NCBI GenBank assembly: GCA_022578605.1
Contig: MU394103.1
Location: 1-64,000 of the forward strand
Direction of reading: 5' to 3'
DNA: 64,000 nucleotides
From: Camillea tinctor
Taxonomy: Eukaryota > Ascomycota > Sordariomycetes > Xylariales > Xylariaceae
In this document: one piece after another, positions 49,727 to 61,243 of the stretch
Layout of the letters: every line of letters begins with the position of its first letter
Position numbering within the stretch: position 1 is the stretch's first letter
Made by a program: the position numbers and the translations under genes
Notes under the pieces: generated by a model
What the model was told of the DNA's origin: nothing
The model's database searches: none
Seen by the model: only the letters and a program-made list of their open reading frames with translations

Positions 49727-50783
49727 GATGGAAGGGGTGAGAGAGTAGGTGGTGGAGATGGTGGTGATACTGGGAGGAAACGATTCCAGGAAGCGAAAAT
49801 AGGGTCGAGTGGTTTTGTGTGTGCAGACCAACATGGTGGTAGCGGGGAAAATGCATGAATAGGTGTTAGAATGAAAAGAAGGGAGAAGGGGGGGAGGGTT
49901 CGCCATGCCCATAGACCGAGTTCAAAACAAATCAACTCAGTTGCCTTCTTGGATCCAGTGACCCCTAGATATCGGGTGGCATTGATGATGATGAGCAAAC
50001 GAACTCCTGCAATGAAAACGACGGCTGTACTAGGTAGCTGCTACACTGGGGCCTTCTCTCATACCCCGGTTCAATACGTTAGTGACTAAGGAGGGAGTGG
50101 TAAGAGTTATGTATGACACAAGCAGCTCTCGGGACATGTAATATCTCTCTTACCGCCTCCTTTTCCATTGCCCTCATAATCACAATACTTTCCTCGGCAA
50201 TCCCACAATCGTAAAGCACATCTTTCCTTATTCATGGAGTTGCGAAGTATATTATTTTTCTTGCTGTATATCTCTTCCCTGTATACCCTGCGTATAAAGC
50301 AGCTATCGTACCAACGGTAGTGGTGGTAGCAGTAATCTATAGTACATGCGTAAAGAAGAGGGTAGATGGGTGGTACATCCCCCCTCTGTCATACCTTTCG
50401 TCCGCCTTTTTGTTTTCATCTTTCTAGGGCCAGATCCCCCAGATTTTATACGTCTATTTAGTATTGTAGTATAAGCCATGCAGAGGGAAAAAGGAATAAG
50501 GAAAGCCGTCCTATGACTGGTTTGGTATACTGTTCTTCCCTAGTTGACTAGGGGAAAAAAGAAATGGGACAAGCTCGTTTCTTTCACTTCTTCCCTTTCC
50601 TTTTCCAATGGAACACGATGCTTCCCCATCCCCTCCCTTCATTTCTTCTTTCGTCTACCCCTCCAAAGTTGAGAGACATACCCTATGTATACAGCTGTCC
50701 GGCCAGGTTAGATCAACCGCAGGTGTAGACATCGAACTTCTCTCTCTCTCTCTCGTTCCCCTCCTCCACTTCACTCTTACCAC
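49727..50783. other. Convergent intergenic region, no supported gene
   Basis: 3' flanks of the SnoaL-like gene (plus) and MSS116 (minus). The long minus-strand frames here are the antisense of the GC-rich SnoaL-like gene. Confidence 0.6.
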
Positions 50784-52538
50784 CTATTCACCCTTAGATC
50801 GGGTATCACTTTCTATGTTGAGCCCCGGTACGCCCTTGAGCCCCATCTTGCCGACGAGCCTCTTGGCCAGCGGCGGGACGCCCGGGTAGCCGAGGGCCAA
50901 TTTCGCGAACAGGTTGGCCTCCTTGACGAGGCGCTTAGTGTCCCAGCCCATGGCCCTAGCGTAGGACTTGTAGAAGCCCAGCCAGGCCTGGTAGACCTTG
51001 ATTTGGGCCTCCTCGGAGGACTTGCCGAACGTGAAGCTGCGGGCAATCTCGATGATGCCTTCGCGCGCGCGGAGGTCCGCGTCCCGCGCTCGCATCTTGA
51101 TGTCCCCGATCTCGCGCTCGATGAAGTACGACTCGGCCTCGGCGAGGATCAGGGTGCCGCGGCCGTCGGCGCCCGCGCGCGCGGTGCGCCCGAGCCGGTG
51201 CACGTACGTCTCCTTGTCGAAGGGCAGGCCCACCTGGATGACGTTGGTGACGCGGGGGAAGTCCATGCCGCGGGCGATAACGTCGGTGGCGACCACGAGG
51301 CCGTTCTTGGCGTCGCGGAACTCCTCGGTAAGCCTGATGCGACGGGATTGGGTCAGGCGCGAGTGTAGAGCCGAGGTTGGCAAGGTGTCGTTAAAGGTCC
51401 GCTTGACGATCTCAGCATAGTACTCGACGTGTTGCGCTGTGGGCGCGAACACAATGGCCTTGAATGATTCGCGGCCGACTTTCTCGATCTCGTGGTTGAT
51501 GGTATCGATGAGGGCAGCGGCTTGGTCCGAGAAGTTAGGCACCATCACAAGGTCTTGAGGAACGCGCTCGTGCGTGTTCACCTCTCCCTCGGAAATGGTG
51601 GAGATGAATTGGTAATTCTGGGATAGGGCCAGATGAGCAACTTCTTTGACACGAGCGGGGACGGTAGCCGAGAACAAGACTCCCTGTCGATTGGTAGTCT
51701 CCTTGCGAGGTAGCGCTTTGATGATCTTCTTGATAGACTGTTGGAAACCCATATCTAGGAGCCTATCTGCCTCATCGAGAACCAAAGACTGCACGTTTTG
51801 AAGTTTTCCCATCACGCAGAGGGTCCCTTCTGTTTCCATGTGGTCCATAAGCCGTCCAGGAGTGGCAACCAAGATATCACAACTTTTAAGTATACGACTC
51901 TCTTCTGTATCTTTGTTGGTGCCTCCGATAGCCGTCTGTACCGAGTACTGCGGGAAGCGTTTCAGCATAGCCTTTGCTTCATCGGCGATTTGTATGGCCA
52001 ACTCCCTCGTAGGAGAGATAACAAGCAGAGACACCGAAGCACCCGGCTTCTGATCCTGAGTCACAAGGCGCTGGATGGCGGGTAGTAGAAAAGCCACGGT
52101 CTTTCCGGTGCCCGTCTTAGCTTGGGCCAGGATATCTGCGCGCTCAGTGAGGAGAGGACGAAGTGTAGCTTCTTGAACAGGCGTCATATGCTTGAACCCC
52201 ATATCCTTAGTGAGAGTATCGAGCAGTTTAGGATGAATTAGTCCGTTTTTGCCCAACTCAGAGAATTCCAGTGTGTCGTTGGGCACAGCAACGGTTGGGG
52301 GCGATGGGGGTGATGGGACAGCAGCAACAGCAGCAGCAGCAGAGGCGGCATTCTGAAGTTGAGCTGCACCATGTAACTCGGACCGTCTAGATGCGGCCTT
52401 CCTCTGTCTCCATCTGGGTGCCCGGTTGGGCTTGGGACGAGTTTGTTCCATGGTGAGATAAGCTGGAATCACATATGATCTTGGACGACCTAATGTCCCA
52501 GTGAGAAGGGAGATGGCAGGTCGGCGGATGTGAAGCAT
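50784..52538 (-). CDS. MSS116: MSS116-type DEAD-box RNA helicase, mitochondrial
   Basis: ATP-dependent RNA chaperone for splicing and translation of mitochondrial transcripts. Single exon, 584 residues from the first ATG of the frame at 52538. The N-terminus MLHIRRPAISLLTGTLGRPR is basic and amphipathic, as in a mitochondrial presequence. Helicase motifs: Q motif (HMTPVQEATLRP), I AKTGTGKT, Ia PTRELA, Ib TPGRL, II DEAD, III SAT, V VATDVIARGMDF, VI HRLGRTARAG. A C-terminal extension of about 100 residues with QAWLGFYKSYARAMGW matches the Mss116/CYT-19 extension. The frame remains open upstream of the ATG but without another Met. Confidence 0.92.
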   Translation of the reverse strand: MLHIRRPAISLLTGTLGRPRSYVIPAYLTMEQTRPKPNRAPRWRQRKAASRRSELHGAAQLQNAASAAAAVAAVPSPPSPPTVAVPNDTLEFSELGKNGLIHPKLLDTLTKDMGFKHMTPVQEATLRPLLTERADILAQAKTGTGKTVAFLLPAIQRLVTQDQKPGASVSLLVISPTRELAIQIADEAKAMLKRFPQYSVQTAIGGTNKDTEESRILKSCDILVATPGRLMDHMETEGTLCVMGKLQNVQSLVLDEADRLLDMGFQQSIKKIIKALPRKETTNRQGVLFSATVPARVKEVAHLALSQNYQFISTISEGEVNTHERVPQDLVMVPNFSDQAAALIDTINHEIEKVGRESFKAIVFAPTAQHVEYYAEIVKRTFNDTLPTSALHSRLTQSRRIRLTEEFRDAKNGLVVATDVIARGMDFPRVTNVIQVGLPFDKETYVHRLGRTARAGADGRGTLILAEAESYFIEREIGDIKMRARDADLRAREGIIEIARSFTFGKSSEEAQIKVYQAWLGFYKSYARAMGWDTKRLVKEANLFAKLALGYPGVPPLAKRLVGKMGLKGVPGLNIESDTRSKGE

Positions 52539-54648
52539 TCCTGCTGGTATCGTCTGTGATGACTTTTCAAAACCCAATAAAAAAAAACAAGAGAAATTTA
52601 TTTATTCCAGATTATTCTGGAAAAAAAGACAGAATCGGACTTTCAAATCAATTCTTTGTCTTGTAAAAATTTCATTTGGTATGTGTATTTCTTTGGTTAG
52701 GCCAATCACCCTGGAGCCCTGTACTTGGTCGTTGATATAGATGGGATAAGAAAAAAAAAACCTAAAAAAAAAAACTATGCACCTCTGTATAAGGATAGGT
52801 AATACTGCCTTTAGATTGGTGTAAGGTACTTAAGTACTTGTAGGTATCCATATTAAACTGGTCTGTGCGTATTTCTACTGGCTACACTCCGGTAGTTTAA
52901 TTCCTTTTCTTCCTTTTTTTTCTTCTTTTTTTCTTATTTTTTTTTTCTTCTTCCACTGCAACATACTTCCTCCTTCAGTTTAACCATATTCTACATCCCA
53001 CTCAATTCTCAACACCCATCTCTCTCTCTCATATTATTCTACCTAAATCTAGGAGCCTAGATATGTAGCTCCAATCCAATCAATTTTATAAGATCAATTT
53101 TATAATGAAACGTACCTTTCTAGGTCTTCTTGAAGGGAGTATATACATAGTGAAATAACTAGATGAGGAAGTGGGAAAAGAAAAACAGCCATACCGGATT
53201 TTAAATTGGGCTTCTTCGACTATGTTTCCATGTCATTTGGCTCTCATTCCATCCGAAGACGAAAAACACTCGTACTCTTGAGTGCGAGCATTGCCCTGAT
53301 ATCCTATAGATGCATGATATAGGGCGTCCTTCAAACGCACCTTTCTCGCAATGCATGCTTTAATATATCTAGCGCTGACATTGACCTAGCCAAACCTATA
53401 TATATGGAATCCAGATGTGTACTTCCAGACAGATCTCTACTTCAACCTTTCTAGTCTACCGTTTGCATATTACAATCACGGTGCCTTTCAGACCTCAGTA
53501 ACTAGCACTACATACTACATACTACAAGTCAATACGCAGGTCATCAAATCAACATCTAATACAACCAATGAAAGGGAAACATGACCTAAAGAGCCACGTG
53601 ATTTGTTCAGACAACTATCTAATCCACCAGTCCTCGAATCCTCATATGAAAATCCGACTGGTGCGGGAATTATCTAGTTTATCCATGGTTCCCCTCAAAA
53701 ACTTTTTTTTTAGCTTTTTTTTCTTCTTTTTGATTTTACATAGCATTTTTTGAACTGTTGATTGGAGTCGACTGTGCGGCATTGAAAGGCGTGGTAGCCG
53801 AACCCTCCAAGCTGCGCATGGATGTACCGTAGAAGCGTTGAGCGCCAATGTCCAACCAACTTTCATTATCAATCAACAACGGGCAATCTCTACTGCTTCA
53901 TGTAGAACACTACCAGTTTGCTACCCAGAGCAACATTGATCGATGTCTTGTCGTGCGTGTCGTAAATGTTCTTCGCAGTGTGTATAAACACGACACTGCT
54001 ATAGTGCATGCCAGAAAGCTCCTGCCGTCGAATCGATGCAGTGCTTGACATTGCCAAAATAATTCAGGTGTAGAGGCATTAGCACCTGTGCCGAGTGTCC
54101 CTGTAAAGGTATTTGTTTTTTTTTTCCCTCTTGTGCAGCCGTAGAAGAAATCGGTAGTGCAATGCTAGTCGGTATGAACACTCCTTTCCGGTCCGTGGAA
54201 TCCTAAAAAGGGGCCCGAAACTAGCGAAATAGAGAGGAATAAACCTGTCGAAGATTGACAGCATATACAACCCCTTGATGTTATCTTCCGAACCGTCCCC
54301 TGCTCCCTTCCACTTCCGTGTCCGTTGCACGGTATCTTTCAAAGCCCCGCCGATGCCAACCACCCCTTCTAAGCGGACCAAACGCCCCAACACCTTTTTT
54401 TTAACCGTTCCGATTTCGTCCAAACATGAAGTGGCTTGGCCTCATGACTTCAAATGCTGCGAGAATCTTTATGAAATCGAGGAACGGCTGAGAACCAAAA
54501 CCAGAACTAACGCGAAAGTCGTAATGGGTATGATACAAATCACGAAAAGAATCCAGACAAGAATATGTACAAGATAGAAAGAGAAAGACTACAAACCTAC
54601 ACCGTAGAAAGGGTTTGTGGTATAGTTGAAGTCAGGTTAGCGTGAGGA
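52539..54648. other. 2.1 kb stretch with no supported gene
   Basis: MSS116 promoter at left and DHH1 3' flank at right. T-rich runs at 52911-52950 and 53700-53740. No domain-bearing frame is present. Confidence 0.6.
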
Positions 54649-56341
54649 TTAAACATGCTGCGCCGGCTGGCTCTGTCCGCGACCGCCTCCGCGACCGCCG
54701 TAGTTGTTATTGTTATTATAACCACGGCCACGGCCACGAGCGCCGCCGCGGTGACCTCCCCGGTTGCCTTGGTATTGTCGAGGTTGCGAGTCATTGAAGT
54801 GGCCTCCACGGCCGCCAGGGTTGCGGCTGTCGTTATTTTGACCTCTTCCATAGGGTTGATTCAGTTGCTGTGATGGGAGCTGTTGCAGCTGCTGCGACTG
54901 TGACTGCTGCTGCGACGATGAGTCATTCTGCTGGGGTTTAGGACCAGAATTCGCAGGCTTCGTTACATAAGTATTGTTCGGGCGAGGAATACTCTCAGGA
55001 TTGTCATAGACATAGAGGCTCTTGTCGATAGTGGCAGGAATTGGCTGGATCTCAGTGCCAAGGTCCTTCTCAATATTGTAGAGGTTGAAACGATCATCCC
55101 AATTGATCAGGTTAATAGCCAAACCAAGATGGCCATACCGACCAGAACGACCGATACGGTGCAGATACGTCTCGGCATTTTTAGGGAAGTCAAAGTTGAT
55201 AACAACGTTCACAGCCTGAATATCAATACCTCGAGTGAGGAGGTCCGAACACACTAGGTTACGGCAAACACCGTTGCGGAAATCATGAAACACCCGGTTC
55301 CGGGCATGCTGAGCCATCTTCGCATGACTGTAAAAGCACGAGTAACCTAGCTCGGTGATCTTCTTGGCCAACAACTCGACACGGTTGGTCGAGTTACAGA
55401 AGATGATGGATTGATTAATCTGCAGTTTGGAGAAAAGCGTGTTCAAGCAGTGAACCTTCTGCTTTTCCTCCACAAACGCATAGTACTGGGTGATACCCCG
55501 AAGTGTAAGCTCGTCCATCAAGTTGATCTCGTATGGCTTGTTCATGTTCTTGTCTGAAAAGTCCTTGACTGACAGCGGGAACGTAGCCGAGAAGAGCATG
55601 ACCTGGCGGTCTTTGGGATGGAACTGCAGCAGTTGCTCAATAACTGGAGTAAACTCGATGGACAAAAGCTTATCAGCCTCATCCATGATAAACATGGGAC
55701 ACTCGCTCAAATCAGCAACTGACTTGCCGGCAAGATCGAGAATACGCCCAGGTGTGCCCACTACTATGTGGACAGGATCCTGCAGACGGACAATGTCATC
55801 TCGCAGACCGGTGCCTCCGGTGGTAACCATCACATTGACACCGAGGTGCTTGCCTAGCGTCTTGCAAACCTGAGATGTCTGCATAGCCAGCTCTCTGGTA
55901 GGGACGAGTATTAGGCATTGGATCTTGTTGATTTTAGGGTTAATGCGTTCCAGAGCGGGCACGACAAAAGCTGCCGTCTTGCCAGTGCCGTTCTTTGCTC
56001 GTGCGAGTATATCCCTACCGGTCAGAGCTACGGGGATGGATTCTTCCTGGATGGGAGAGGGCTTTTCGTAACCAGCTTCAAAGATGCCCATCAAGAGGTC
56101 TCGCTTCAACGAAAAGTCCTCCCATTCCAGGCCCTTAGTGTTCATAACATCCTACAGCAGTCAGTCATGTTAGCCATACGCAAAAACATCCCAAAGCGGA
56201 GTTGCCCCTCAATCAAGCACGGACCTCTGTTTGTTGCCTGTTGTCCCGGGCAGGAATATTCAGGTTCTTCTTCCAGTCATCATTTTCAGGAGTGTCATTT
56301 AGCGTCGAAGCCCGCAGCTGTGCAGCTAGAGAGTCTGACAT
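54649..56341 (-). CDS. DHH1: DHH1, DEAD-box helicase of mRNA decapping
   Basis: Cytoplasmic RNA helicase of the DDX6/Dhh1 class, acting in P-bodies to repress translation and promote decapping. Exon 1 is 56225-56341 and exon 2 is 54649-56151; the 73-bp intron is phase 0 and gives 539 residues. The start [25 protein letters not shown] is family-typical. Helicase motifs: [47 protein letters not shown]. The C-terminus (about 425-539) is Gln-rich then RGG/GN-rich, a disordered region expected to support phase separation. The donor is GTCCGT, slightly unusual. The first ATG of the frame is 56341. Confidence 0.95.
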
Positions 56342-58561
56342 GGTAGGCTTGGCTTTTGTGGTGTCTAAGGGTGGAAAGGAGTTGGGTGTAGATTTCACTG
56401 CCTCTAGGTAGTGGGTCTATGGGAGATTATGGCTTAATGAAAAAAGATGTTTGGGGTCTAATGGTAGCAAAATGACCAATCTTGTGGGAAGAAGGGCACA
56501 CCGCGGGACAATGAATAATCGTCTAACGATCAAAAGACCATCTAGTTGTCTTTGGTATGGTGGTGTGAGTGGTGTGACTGAATGTCAAGGCTAGGTAGTG
56601 TTGTTGTGGCTGGGGACGTGTAGAGATTTTGTCCGTGTCGTCAGAACGTAATGGGATCGAAAGCGACTAGGTCAACGGGTTACGGGTGGGATGATGAAAG
56701 ACTCAATAAGTCTAACTGTAGTATCCATATTAGTTTAGAATACATTAAGAAATTCAAAGCCTTGCGTCTTTACATATAGGTACATCGGAAGGGTTTAAGA
56801 CAAGATCGAATAGTGAAACGTGGGAGACCAGTTGAAATAAAAAGCTGCTAAAATGGAGATGAAGAAAAATATCTGCCAAGCCACGAATAAAGAAGAATAA
56901 AAGAATAACAGATAAACAATGGACAAGTTCGATATAATATGTACCTTTTGCAAATAGCAGCGAGTGCTCGACTGAGGGCTAATATGAATGGACGGCCAGC
57001 TCTATAAGTTCAAGTTGGACAGGCGACAAAGGTAGACAGTGCTGATGAAAATGGTATTTCGTAACCGATCTCGGCTTTCGTAGTTTATGCAGGAGAATGC
57101 AGGAAGAACTGCTTCCAAGTAGAATGGACGAGTCGGGGAGTCGAGTGTCGAGTGTAACAATGTCTAATGGAAAAGGTTGGGTTGGAAGGTATGGAAGATC
57201 CTTTTTTTCGTAAACCTTGGGACTAGCAAACGCTGGAGGAAAAAAAACCCCAAAGGATCCTTCTTTGACCTTTTTTTTTCAGGCAGGATGAAATGGTGTG
57301 GTGGGCGGGGGAGGAGGCGGAAAGTAAAGCAGAGGTAAACCTCGACAGAGAGAGGGTGGGAAAAAATATGAGTTGAAGCAGGAGAAGGAGGAGGTCGCAA
57401 TGGTGAATGGTAAAAAAAAAGTAGGGATGTAGTGTGTGGTGTGGTCTGTGGTTGTGGTCGTGGTTGTGATTGTGTAGGTGTGTGTGTGGATGTATTGTAG
57501 AAGTGGATGTGGATGGATGGAGGAGGATAGACAGACGGTGGTGGTAAAGAAAAAAGAAGTAGGTTAGGTTAGGTTAGGTACAAGGTACTAGCTAATGGTG
57601 GTAGAGATGGAAGGAGGAAAGTGGTAATAGGTAGATGTAAGTGGAAAGAGTTGTGTGATTTTGAAACAGGGATTTGGGTCTACACTAGGTACACTTAGTA
57701 CAACTACATACATAGTTGTACATAATTTACACATAAAGGTACACTTAGCTGTAGGTAGATAGTAAGTACCTTTAGAAGACATTTCCTATACAATTGAAAT
57801 CCGCAATTAGAGATTATTTAGTACATACATACCTAGATTAATTCCCTATTGAGTTAAAACCTTCGCACTAATAAGTAAGAAGGGGTTGATACATGTCTGG
57901 TGCAACTTTTAATCGCTAAGTACACTAACAAAGGTAGAATAAGAGGCAAGAATAAAAAAGGAGCTATGTCGGGTTCAAGCCTGGGCTTGGAGTTATGCAA
58001 TCGGCGGGGCTGAAGACCTCGGGCCGTTTATTGGTCCGTGTAATGTAACGGTCCTGTCCTGTCCTGATGTCCCGGGTCAATATGGGATCAAGTGATTCGG
58101 GTTGAATGACATAGGTAGGTAGGTAGATGGAAGGTGAGCTGGTGAGGCTGAATGAAGATAGCACTAAACCAACCTTAGCGTAGCGTACCACTAACTCTTG
58201 ATAGGTTAGATTGTGTATAGTAGGTACGTCGGCAGGTCGGTAAGTGCTGAGCCGAGAACCGTTAGGTACAAGGAATCATTGACCCCAGGTGGCGTAGTGC
58301 CGTTACCGCCCGTTGATCACCTGCAGCGAAGCAACTAAGAAACTTTCTACACTATAGGTAGTACTACAACAGAACTGCGCAAGTTTGAGTTATTTGGGGG
58401 GGGATTATCAGCGCTATCCATCAATCAACCTCTTAACCTAGTTTCCTTCTTCCCTTTCCTTTTAATCGTACCTCCAAACCCCCCCCCAAAACAATTTGGA
58501 TCAATCGTCATGAAACCCTTCATCCAAGAAGAGCTTCACAAGCAGCTGACTTGATATTAAT
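56342..58561. other. 2.2 kb divergent region between DHH1 and the J-domain gene
   Basis: No gene is supported. It probably contains a long DHH1 leader. G/T-rich sequence lies at about 57420-57540, four TTAGG units at 57560-57579, and GTACCTA-like words around 57685-57770. Confidence 0.55.
57560..57579. repeat. (AGGTT)n short tandem repeat
   Basis: Four TTAGG-like units. They are internal and too few to be a telomere. Confidence 0.8.
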
Positions 58562-59509
58562 ATGATCTTAAAGACATCATCAACCATCGCCCTCTGTTCC
58601 TCCTACTGCTGTCCCACTTCCACTGCCGGGCTTCCCGTCCTTCTTTCACCCGCATCCTTATCCGCACCCTCGCCCCCACGCATAACGTCCCCGCCATGTA
58701 AGCTAAACACGCGCACGAGACGACTTCACCGTCCTCAAAACCACCTATTTTTGAAGCAAACTCGCAGAGGCACACGGACCTATGCGACTCTACCCCATGA
58801 TCATGCTGGGAAACCCTCCGACCCCGCTCCTCATAGCTGGCCTTCGTCGCGGGACCCAACTCCGTACGAGATCTTCGGTCAGGAGAAGAATGCGCCCTAT
58901 AGCAAGTCTAAGTTCTACGAGCTTGTGAAGATATACCATCCGGACAGACACCAGCACCATGCTGACCAGGTCTTGTCACACTCGGCCCGGCTTCACCGGT
59001 ACCGAATGGTGGTTGCGGCGAACGAAATCCTCAGCGATCCCGTGAAAAGGCGGGAGTACAACCTCTATGGTGCAGGCTGGGGCGAGCGCCGGAGTATGCA
59101 GAACGACTATCGCAAAGCCGACAGATCGTGGCGTGAAGAGCCCGGGAACGCTAGCATGAATGCTACGTGGGAGGACTGGGAGCGCTGGTACGAGGAGAGA
59201 GACGGTGGAGGCAGAAAACAGCAACCAGTGTACATGTCCAACGCACTCTTCGTTGGCGTGCTTTGCATGTTCGTGGCCGTGGGCAGTATGGGCCAGGCCA
59301 GACGAGCGAGCACTAGTTCGATGAACCTTGTAGAGATGCGCGACCAGAAACACAAGGTCATCGACCGAAACATGAGACAGAGGCAGCTCGACCAGGCTCT
59401 GCTCAACAGGCACGAGAGGGTGGAAATCTTTCTACGCGAGAGAGAGGGATGGAGAGCTGCCTCGTCTACAAGTAGCCAACACGCACCACCAGTGTCCAAG
59501 GACAGATAA
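58562..59509 (+). CDS. J-domain protein, probably mitochondrial and membrane-anchored
   Basis: Single-exon gene of 315 residues. The first 75 residues are Ser/Arg-rich, nearly free of acidic residues and end in RGTRTYATLP, like a mitochondrial presequence with cleavage site. The J domain follows (about 98-170) with the diagnostic HPD at 126-128 in KIYHPDRHQHH, then AANEILSDPVKRREYNLYG. It should stimulate an Hsp70 partner. A single hydrophobic segment (about 228-245, ALFVGVLCMFVAVGSMG) and a C-terminal charged helix follow. No Gly/Phe or zinc-finger region is present, so this is a type III J protein. Exact orthologue not assigned. Confidence 0.85.
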   Translation: MILKTSSTIALCSSYCCPTSTAGLPVLLSPASLSAPSPPRITSPPCKLNTRTRRLHRPQNHLFLKQTRRGTRTYATLPHDHAGKPSDPAPHSWPSSRDPTPYEIFGQEKNAPYSKSKFYELVKIYHPDRHQHHADQVLSHSARLHRYRMVVAANEILSDPVKRREYNLYGAGWGERRSMQNDYRKADRSWREEPGNASMNATWEDWERWYEERDGGGRKQQPVYMSNALFVGVLCMFVAVGSMGQARRASTSSMNLVEMRDQKHKVIDRNMRQRQLDQALLNRHERVEIFLREREGWRAASSTSSQHAPPVSKDR

Positions 59510-60472
59510 AGCATATCTCCCTAACCTAAGTACCTAATCAACAGCAACAACATATCGTATTGCGCATATTTCTGCTTTCTTGTAATTTTTTAGGATATAG
59601 GTTGGGTTATCTTATGTATAGATTTGTTGCAACAAGTCGTTGTTCTTCGTACCATATGAGCATACTATTTATTATTGGCTCACGTATTCGCATTAACACA
59701 CAACCTATATCCGTACAAGGCTGTATACTTACATGTACACACTATCAGCATATTATAAACCCCCTCTCCCCCTGTTTCCCCCCTGTTTTTTTTTCTTACT
59801 TAGCGGTGATACCAACCCTGTTGGCAACTATCCGAGGGATGTCAAGTCTCTCCTAAGTTTGAGGTGATGCAAAGTGTGCTGTGCGATGGTTACCACCATG
59901 CATCTTCATCGCACAATAACTTGTGGTATCGGGAACTAATAAGCTAATCATGCAGCTTTCCAGCTCTTCTTAAAAAAGGATTGGAGTCTAGACTGGTCCA
60001 TCCTATGGTGAGGCTCCCCTCCCTAGTATACGAGGTTTTATATCAAGCCCACACCCCCAAACCTTTTAATCCCCTACTTGGAGATAAAAAACCCGCGCGT
60101 TCATCCAATAGAGTATGAGAGAAAAAAAAGAGATGATTGACGAAAAAAACCATACCATGTACATATTTACTTTTGATCTGACAGAGGATTATGAGAGAAG
60201 AAACAACCATTCACACGTGATTTTGTTAGGTACTTCAACCTAACCTGCCTTACCCTTACCCAGCCAAACCCAGTTCAAACCCAGTTCAAACCCAGCCAAT
60301 TATTTCAAGGTCGGCATTTATTCTTGTCATTCCATTCCCATCCCTGCAGTCTCTAACTTTCGAACCTCGGATCATTACCCCCCCCCCCCCTCCTCTCTCA
60401 GCTTGGGCCTTGAATCCCATCCTCCCTTCGCCCCTCCCCCCCTTCTCCTCCTTTTCATAGTCGAACTCGACC
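59510..60472. other. Intergenic, no supported gene
   Basis: J-domain gene 3' flank and promoter of the thioesterase-like gene. Tandem AACCCAGTTC units lie at about 60264-60297, and a C10-12 run near 60379. Confidence 0.6.
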
Positions 60473-61243
60473 ATGGTGCTCAGCACTGTTTCCCTGCCGC
60501 CTCACAACTTACACACTCACACGGTCATTTTCCTCCACGGCCGTGGAAGCGGGGCCCATGAGTTCGGCGTCGGCCTTCTAGAAAGCACCGATGCCCGCGG
60601 ACGGTCCCTGCAGCACGTCTTCCCCTCCGTCCGATGGGTCTTCCCCGAAGCCGAAACGAGCTGGGCGGTGCGCCTCGGCAACGAGGTGCCCCAGTGGTTT
60701 GACATCTGGAGCCCCGTCAACCCCGACGAGAAGCGCGAGGTCCAGGTCGAGGGCATGCGGGAAAACACGGGCAAGCTGATCAGGCTCATCCAGCGGGAGT
60801 CGTGTCGGGTCGGGCTGCGCAACATCGTGCTAGCCGGCCACAGCCAAGGGTGCACTCTCGCCGTGCACGCCCTACTCAACTACCCCGCCCCCGCCCCCGG
60901 CACCGACGATGTCGCAGATCGCATGTGCGCGCTCGTCGGGCTGTCGAGCTGGATGTCTCTGGGCACGGGGTCTCCGCAGGGGAGCCGCGAGGCGCTCAGC
61001 CTGGGCGGCGCGCCGCCGAGTAACACCATCTACCTCAAGACGCCCGTGTTCCTCAGCCACTCGGCCGACGATAACGTCATCCCGATAGAGCAGGGTCGGC
61101 GGCTGCGCGACGTGCTCAAGCTCTACGGCATGAACGTGACGTGGAAGGAGTACGAGAGGGGCGCGCACTGGATACACGGCTCCCGAACCGTCGAGGATGT
61201 CATCGACTTCCTCAAGAGCCAAGGGTTGGAAGCTGCCCCATGA
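60473..61243 (+). CDS. Acyl-protein thioesterase / carboxylesterase-like hydrolase
   Basis: Single-exon gene of 256 residues starting at GACCATGG. It belongs to the phospholipase/carboxylesterase (APT1-like) alpha/beta hydrolases that remove S-acyl groups from proteins or hydrolyse small esters. Visible: oxyanion strand TVIFLHGRGSGAHEF, ending WVFPEAE; nucleophile S124 in AGHSQGC; acid D199/D200 in SHSADDNVIP; base H232 in RGAHWIHG. It keeps the family spacing, but the region between (residues 70-110) contains QWFDIWSP as in fungal paralogues rather than canonical APT1. Protein versus small-molecule substrate cannot be decided. Confidence 0.87.
   Translation: MVLSTVSLPPHNLHTHTVIFLHGRGSGAHEFGVGLLESTDARGRSLQHVFPSVRWVFPEAETSWAVRLGNEVPQWFDIWSPVNPDEKREVQVEGMRENTGKLIRLIQRESCRVGLRNIVLAGHSQGCTLAVHALLNYPAPAPGTDDVADRMCALVGLSSWMSLGTGSPQGSREALSLGGAPPSNTIYLKTPVFLSHSADDNVIPIEQGRRLRDVLKLYGMNVTWKEYERGAHWIHGSRTVEDVIDFLKSQGLEAAP

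Noticed and set aside
49373..49998. Long minus-strand frames opposite the SnoaL-like gene
   Set aside because: Low-complexity Pro/Ser/Thr translations; the plus-strand protein has a coherent fold pattern instead.
57560..57579. Telomere-like TTAGG units
   Set aside because: Only four units, wrong unit for a typical fungal telomere (TTAGGG), and internal to a gene-dense region.
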